Part shown: piece by piece, positions 61,106 to 64,000 of the stretch
How the letters are laid out: each line of letters starts with the position of its first letter
Numbering within the stretch: the stretch's first letter is position 1
NCBI RefSeq assembly: GCF_036322805.1
Contig: NZ_AP027272.1
Span: forward strand, 2,480,001 to 2,544,000
Reading direction: 5' to 3'
Source: Planctobacterium marinum
Lineage (GTDB): Bacteria; Pseudomonadota; Gammaproteobacteria; Enterobacterales; Alteromonadaceae
DNA length: 64,000 nucleotides
Program-made: the position numbers and the translations under genes
The notes under the pieces: generated by a model
Told to the model about the DNA's origin: nothing
Seen by the model: only the letters and a program-made list of their open reading frames with translations
The model's database searches: none

Positions 61106-61140
61106 ATTTTAACTGCATAAGTATCTACACAAATTGTCCG

Positions 61141-61989
61141 TCAAAGCGTATTTTCGCAAGAGTCGCCGGAACCAAAAGGGTTTGAATTGGGTGGCGAAGA
61201 CTCTACGGCCGCGTCAACAGCAGAAACACCCAAGGTATAAAACTGGCTAGTGCGATTTTCCGAGCCCGCTACTGGTGTGCTGGCCACAACATTAACCGTA
61301 GCCCAGGCACCAAAGGATTTCGGATAACGCAATGCAACCAATGCCTGACCATTTTCATCTGTGGTGACATCCCCTTGAATGGCTACAATATTACCTGGTG
61401 TCAGGTTTCCATCGCCATTGAGATCCTCACCTTCATCCAGAATAGCGTCATCATCTATGTCTTCATTTGCACAGGAGGCTGTGTATATCGCTATCCAATA
61501 CTCGAAGGCGTCAGCACTGGGAAACGCCTCCCAATAACCTTTGTAGAATGCCGGACGACGAACCTGGTAATTAGCATCCCCAGGCTCTGCATTCGGATCC
61601 AGTAATTCTGTGTATTTAACTGGTGTACCCGAAACCGTTAATTCTACGTTAGGCACAGGATTAGAATTAGCGTCGGTGACGAAAATAGAAAACTGCTTTT
61701 CGTAACTATCCGTGGTGGGCGATGAAATCTCGTTTCCGGTACCCAAGGAAATAAACAAAGCTCGGTCTGCAACTGTTATGTTCGCCTCCGCTGCGAGCCC
61801 TGAGGTTTCTTCAGTTGCCGTGATGACAATGGCATCTTCAGAAGTCACCGTATTAGACGTAAATACCGTCGACGCAATGCCATTACTATCAGTAACCGCT
61901 GCAGGTGGAAATAAGCTGCCACCACTGACATCATCGGCAGTAAACCCTACTGTTACGCCTTTCACTAAGTTGCCAATGGGGTCTCTCAA
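61141..61989 (-). CDS. C-terminal part of a frameshifted Ig-repeat lipoprotein
   Basis: The 282-codon frame continues the protein of the next entry: LRDPIGNLVKGVTVGF begins another Big-1-type repeat, followed by a further Ig domain and a Cys-containing C-terminus (GDSCENTL). If the G6 run (C6 at 62014-62019) had seven bases, the reading would be GPGGQKSTITAVLRDPIGN without a break, giving one protein of about 865 residues. I treat it as part of the same gene. Confidence 0.75.
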   Translation of the reverse strand: MRDPIGNLVKGVTVGFTADDVSGGSLFPPAAVTDSNGIASTVFTSNTVTSEDAIVITATEETSGLAAEANITVADRALFISLGTGNEISSPTTDSYEKQFSIFVTDANSNPVPNVELTVSGTPVKYTELLDPNAEPGDANYQVRRPAFYKGYWEAFPSADAFEYWIAIYTASCANEDIDDDAILDEGEDLNGDGNLTPGNIVAIQGDVTTDENGQALVALRYPKSFGAWATVNVVASTPVAGSENRTSQFYTLGVSAVDAAVESSPPNSNPFGSGDSCENTL

Positions 61990-63737
61990 TACCGCGGTAA
62001 TAGTACTTTTCTGCCCCCCGGACCAATTGAATTGGGGCTGGCTGAGACAATAATAGAAGCGACTTCTGTAGCCACAAACTCCACTTCTATGCGAGCAGAC
62101 ACTTCACCACCATCGCTGTCGGTACCTCTGGCACTGACTATCGCAGCCCCTGCTGTCGAAGAGCTGGCAGTTAAAGTCACCTGCCCATTCTCATCAGTGG
62201 TAGCAGAATTAGTACTCAGTGTGCCGCGGGTTGTGGTCAGGTTGACACTCCCTCCTTCATAGGGGAGCCCGTCTTTTAACCAGGTTACAGTGATGGTTTC
62301 GTCAGTGTTTAATGGCACATCTTCAACAGATTCTCGAGCAAAACTAAACTCGTCTTCCTGAACAATGATTTCTTGTGACGATGTGGCATTCAGCGCGGAC
62401 GCAGAAATAACATCCACCCCGGATTGCACGGCGTTATAGGTTACCGTCAGTTGACCAGTTTCATCTGTAACAGGGGTTAGATTGTCCAGGCTTCCTTCTA
62501 CCTGTGATGTTAAAGTGACTTGTTGATTGGCAATACCAATGCCATCTGAATCGGCCACTATAATACTGATATCCCCGGTATCACTGAGAATAACCGAAGT
62601 AGGCGCGTTAATGTTGATAACAGTACCGGTTACATTCACTGTTAAGGTCTCGGTTAAACCACCGGCCCTGGCAGTCAGATTAATCTCGCGGTTCTCGGGA
62701 TTATTTCGTGAAGTTAAAGTTGCTCTCGCCGTACCATCAGCCCCTGTTGTGCCCTGTACAATACTTAATTCGCCGGAATTAGAAGAAAACGATACATCAA
62801 TTCCCTCCATCAAAATATTGTCCTCATCTTTTACCAGAGCAATGAGCTCTACCTCATCGGAGCCACTGGATGCGAGTAATAACGAACTGGTGAAAAAGTC
62901 TAAAGTGGCAGGTTGTTCCTGAGTTACCTGTCCGTCTCCTGCCGAATTAAAGCCCACACTATCTGTCACAGAGCTATCGGAATTCAAAGTCGCGATAACG
63001 GAACCAGCGCCATCAACCTGCCCCACGCGCAATGTGATAGTTGCAATACCATCGTTACCAGTAAGCGCAGTCGCGCTTTCTGGGTCAAAAAACGCTAATT
63101 CGTTATTAGTGAGAGTGAAATTAATTAGCTGATCAGGTTGGATTTCTCCTAACCCATTAGTTACCGTAGCCTCAACCGTCAAAGGATTGTTTGATGCCAG
63201 GTTATTGTCAACTTCGGCATCGGCATTGAGAATTCGCAAGGAAATTGCCAGCGCTCCTGAAGAACCATCTCCCAGCGAGGTAAAGCCTATTTGTGCGGTT
63301 TCTCCACCGCCTAAGGTGGCAGTCACCTCTCCAGCACCAGCAAGTGTGCCGACTATCAGATTAATACTGGCAACCCCTTCGCTGTTAGTTAGCGCAGTAC
63401 CACTTTCAGGGCTAAATGACGCCAAATTCGAATCGTTCAAACTAAAAGTAACTAACTGCCCTGAAACTGTGTTTCCATCACTATCGGTTACAGTGGCACT
63501 CACCGTAAGTGGTGTTGCGATGCTTAGTTCATCACTTGCACTACCTGTTGCAGCATCAGCGATGCTCATGGTGATAGATAGTGTCGTATCATCACCGCCA
63601 TCATCATTATTGTCTGTATCGGTTCGGGACAGTCCTCCTCCTCCACCTCCGCAAGCAACAAGGGTTAATAATGAAAAAGCCAGAAAAACTTTTTGCCACC
63701 CGGAGATCCATTTATTGTTGTTATCAGTCTTCCGCAC
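61986..63737 (-). CDS. Ig-repeat (Big-1/invasin-like) surface lipoprotein, frameshifted
   Basis: The 583-codon frame starts at a GTG (63737) with GAGGAA upstream. It has a lipoprotein signal (FSLLTLVACGGGGGG), then about five to six bacterial Ig-like group 1 repeats of some 90 residues, each with a pattern like SNxPLTVxATVTxxxG... and ...GVASINLIVGTLAGAGEVTATL. Such proteins act at the cell surface, often in adhesion. The frame ends early, after SIGPGGRKVLLPRY, because a run of G is one base short; the rest is at 61141-61989. Confidence 0.8.
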   Translation of the reverse strand: MRKTDNNNKWISGWQKVFLAFSLLTLVACGGGGGGLSRTDTDNNDDGGDDTTLSITMSIADAATGSASDELSIATPLTVSATVTDSDGNTVSGQLVTFSLNDSNLASFSPESGTALTNSEGVASINLIVGTLAGAGEVTATLGGGETAQIGFTSLGDGSSGALAISLRILNADAEVDNNLASNNPLTVEATVTNGLGEIQPDQLINFTLTNNELAFFDPESATALTGNDGIATITLRVGQVDGAGSVIATLNSDSSVTDSVGFNSAGDGQVTQEQPATLDFFTSSLLLASSGSDEVELIALVKDEDNILMEGIDVSFSSNSGELSIVQGTTGADGTARATLTSRNNPENREINLTARAGGLTETLTVNVTGTVININAPTSVILSDTGDISIIVADSDGIGIANQQVTLTSQVEGSLDNLTPVTDETGQLTVTYNAVQSGVDVISASALNATSSQEIIVQEDEFSFARESVEDVPLNTDETITVTWLKDGLPYEGGSVNLTTTRGTLSTNSATTDENGQVTLTASSSTAGAAIVSARGTDSDGGEVSARIEVEFVATEVASIIVSASPNSIGPGGRKVLLPRY

Positions 63738-63821
63738 TCTGGTTCCTCGCTCATAAATTTTTATTCAGCTTCGCAAACAATCTTGTTAGGCTTGTTCCAA
63801 ACAAAAAATAAAGCAAACTCT

Positions 63822-64000
63822 ATGGAACAAACTAACAAAAAATTTAGCCTGACTGCCCGAGTTTTTATCGGCATGCTCGCCGGGATATTAACCGGGTTTT
63901 TCTTACAGTTACTATTTGATGATAGCGGAGATTTTCGTATTAGCCTACTTGGCGCGGAATTTTCAACGTATGGATTTTTAGTAGAAGGTATCTTCAATAT
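63822..64000 (+). CDS. Dicarboxylate/amino acid:cation symporter (start only)
   Basis: An open frame from the ATG at 63822 to the window edge gives MEQTNKKFSLTARVFIGMLAGILTGFFLQLL, and then FSTYGFLVEGIFN, the N-terminus of the DAACS (GltP/DctA-type) family of sodium- or proton-driven glutamate or C4-dicarboxylate transporters. The rest is outside the window, so substrate cannot be judged. Confidence 0.8.
   Translation, partial: MEQTNKKFSLTARVFIGMLAGILTGFFLQLLFDDSGDFRISLLGAEFSTYGFLVEGIFN

Noticed and set aside
63187-63756. A 189-codon open frame opposite the Ig-repeat gene
   Set aside because: It is an antisense shadow of a Thr/Ser/Ala-rich repeat gene with proline/serine composition and no family resemblance.

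Overview
The window reads as chromosome of a marine gammaproteobacterium of the order Alteromonadales, probably an Alteromonadaceae relative of Glaciecola/Paraglaciecola. This rests on moderate G+C, gene order (mfd followed by csiV; purM-purN followed by a DUF3108 gene; lolCDE close to topA), short gaps, many DUF families typical of that order, and an alpha-glucan locus (LacI, MFS, GH97). The taxonomy is inferred from gene content only.

Layout. Positions 1-9.0 kb hold core genes: end of wrbA, a DUF2069 membrane protein, a large HEXXH lipoprotein, hda with a DUF2066 gene, purM-purN-DUF3108, and a DUF885 lipoprotein. At 9.1-20.2 kb are a class II glutamine amidotransferase, fadE, a REC-GGDEF-EAL protein, a possible PilZ-type protein, mfd and csiV. 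At 20.2-33.6 kb are a DASS transporter, nagZ, grxA, an AlkD-like repeat protein, a PsrA-like TetR regulator with a solute-binding protein, an M2 dipeptidase lipoprotein, a VolA-like lipase, a YciK-like reductase and glnS. A PsrA-type palindrome lies before fadE and a FadR-like box before the lipase, so fatty-acid acquisition and oxidation look co-regulated.

Positions 33.9-42.3 kb form a glucan/maltose-type locus: LacI regulator, MFS sugar transporter, GH97 alpha-glucosidase, then a periplasmic sugar-binding protein translationally coupled to a hybrid histidine kinase. A perfect CATACGTATG palindrome sits between the divergent GH97 and binding-protein genes.

Positions 42.3-51.6 kb are the accessory part. 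There is one near-complete hybrid two-component system gene (HTCS: beta-propeller sensor, kinase, receiver, AraC domain), broken by a one-base deletion just before its AraC domain. There are relics of two further HTCS copies, a roughly 400-bp duplicated block carrying twin small membrane-protein genes, an S9 peptidase gene held between the duplicated blocks, a fossil junction of a GH97 5' end with an HTCS 3' end, a duplicated scrap of the DUF2919 gene, a frameshifted coiled-coil membrane protein, and a small secreted-looking peptide divergent from the HTCS.

Positions 51.6-64 kb return to core genes (DUF2919, lolCDE, topA, astB, an arginase-family enzyme), then a surface Ig-repeat lipoprotein broken at a homopolymer, and the start of a dicarboxylate/amino-acid:cation symporter. 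All three apparent frameshifts are one base short in mononucleotide runs and lie in accessory genes; they may be real decay, phase variation or sequencing error. I saw no tRNA, rRNA, CRISPR array or intact insertion sequence.
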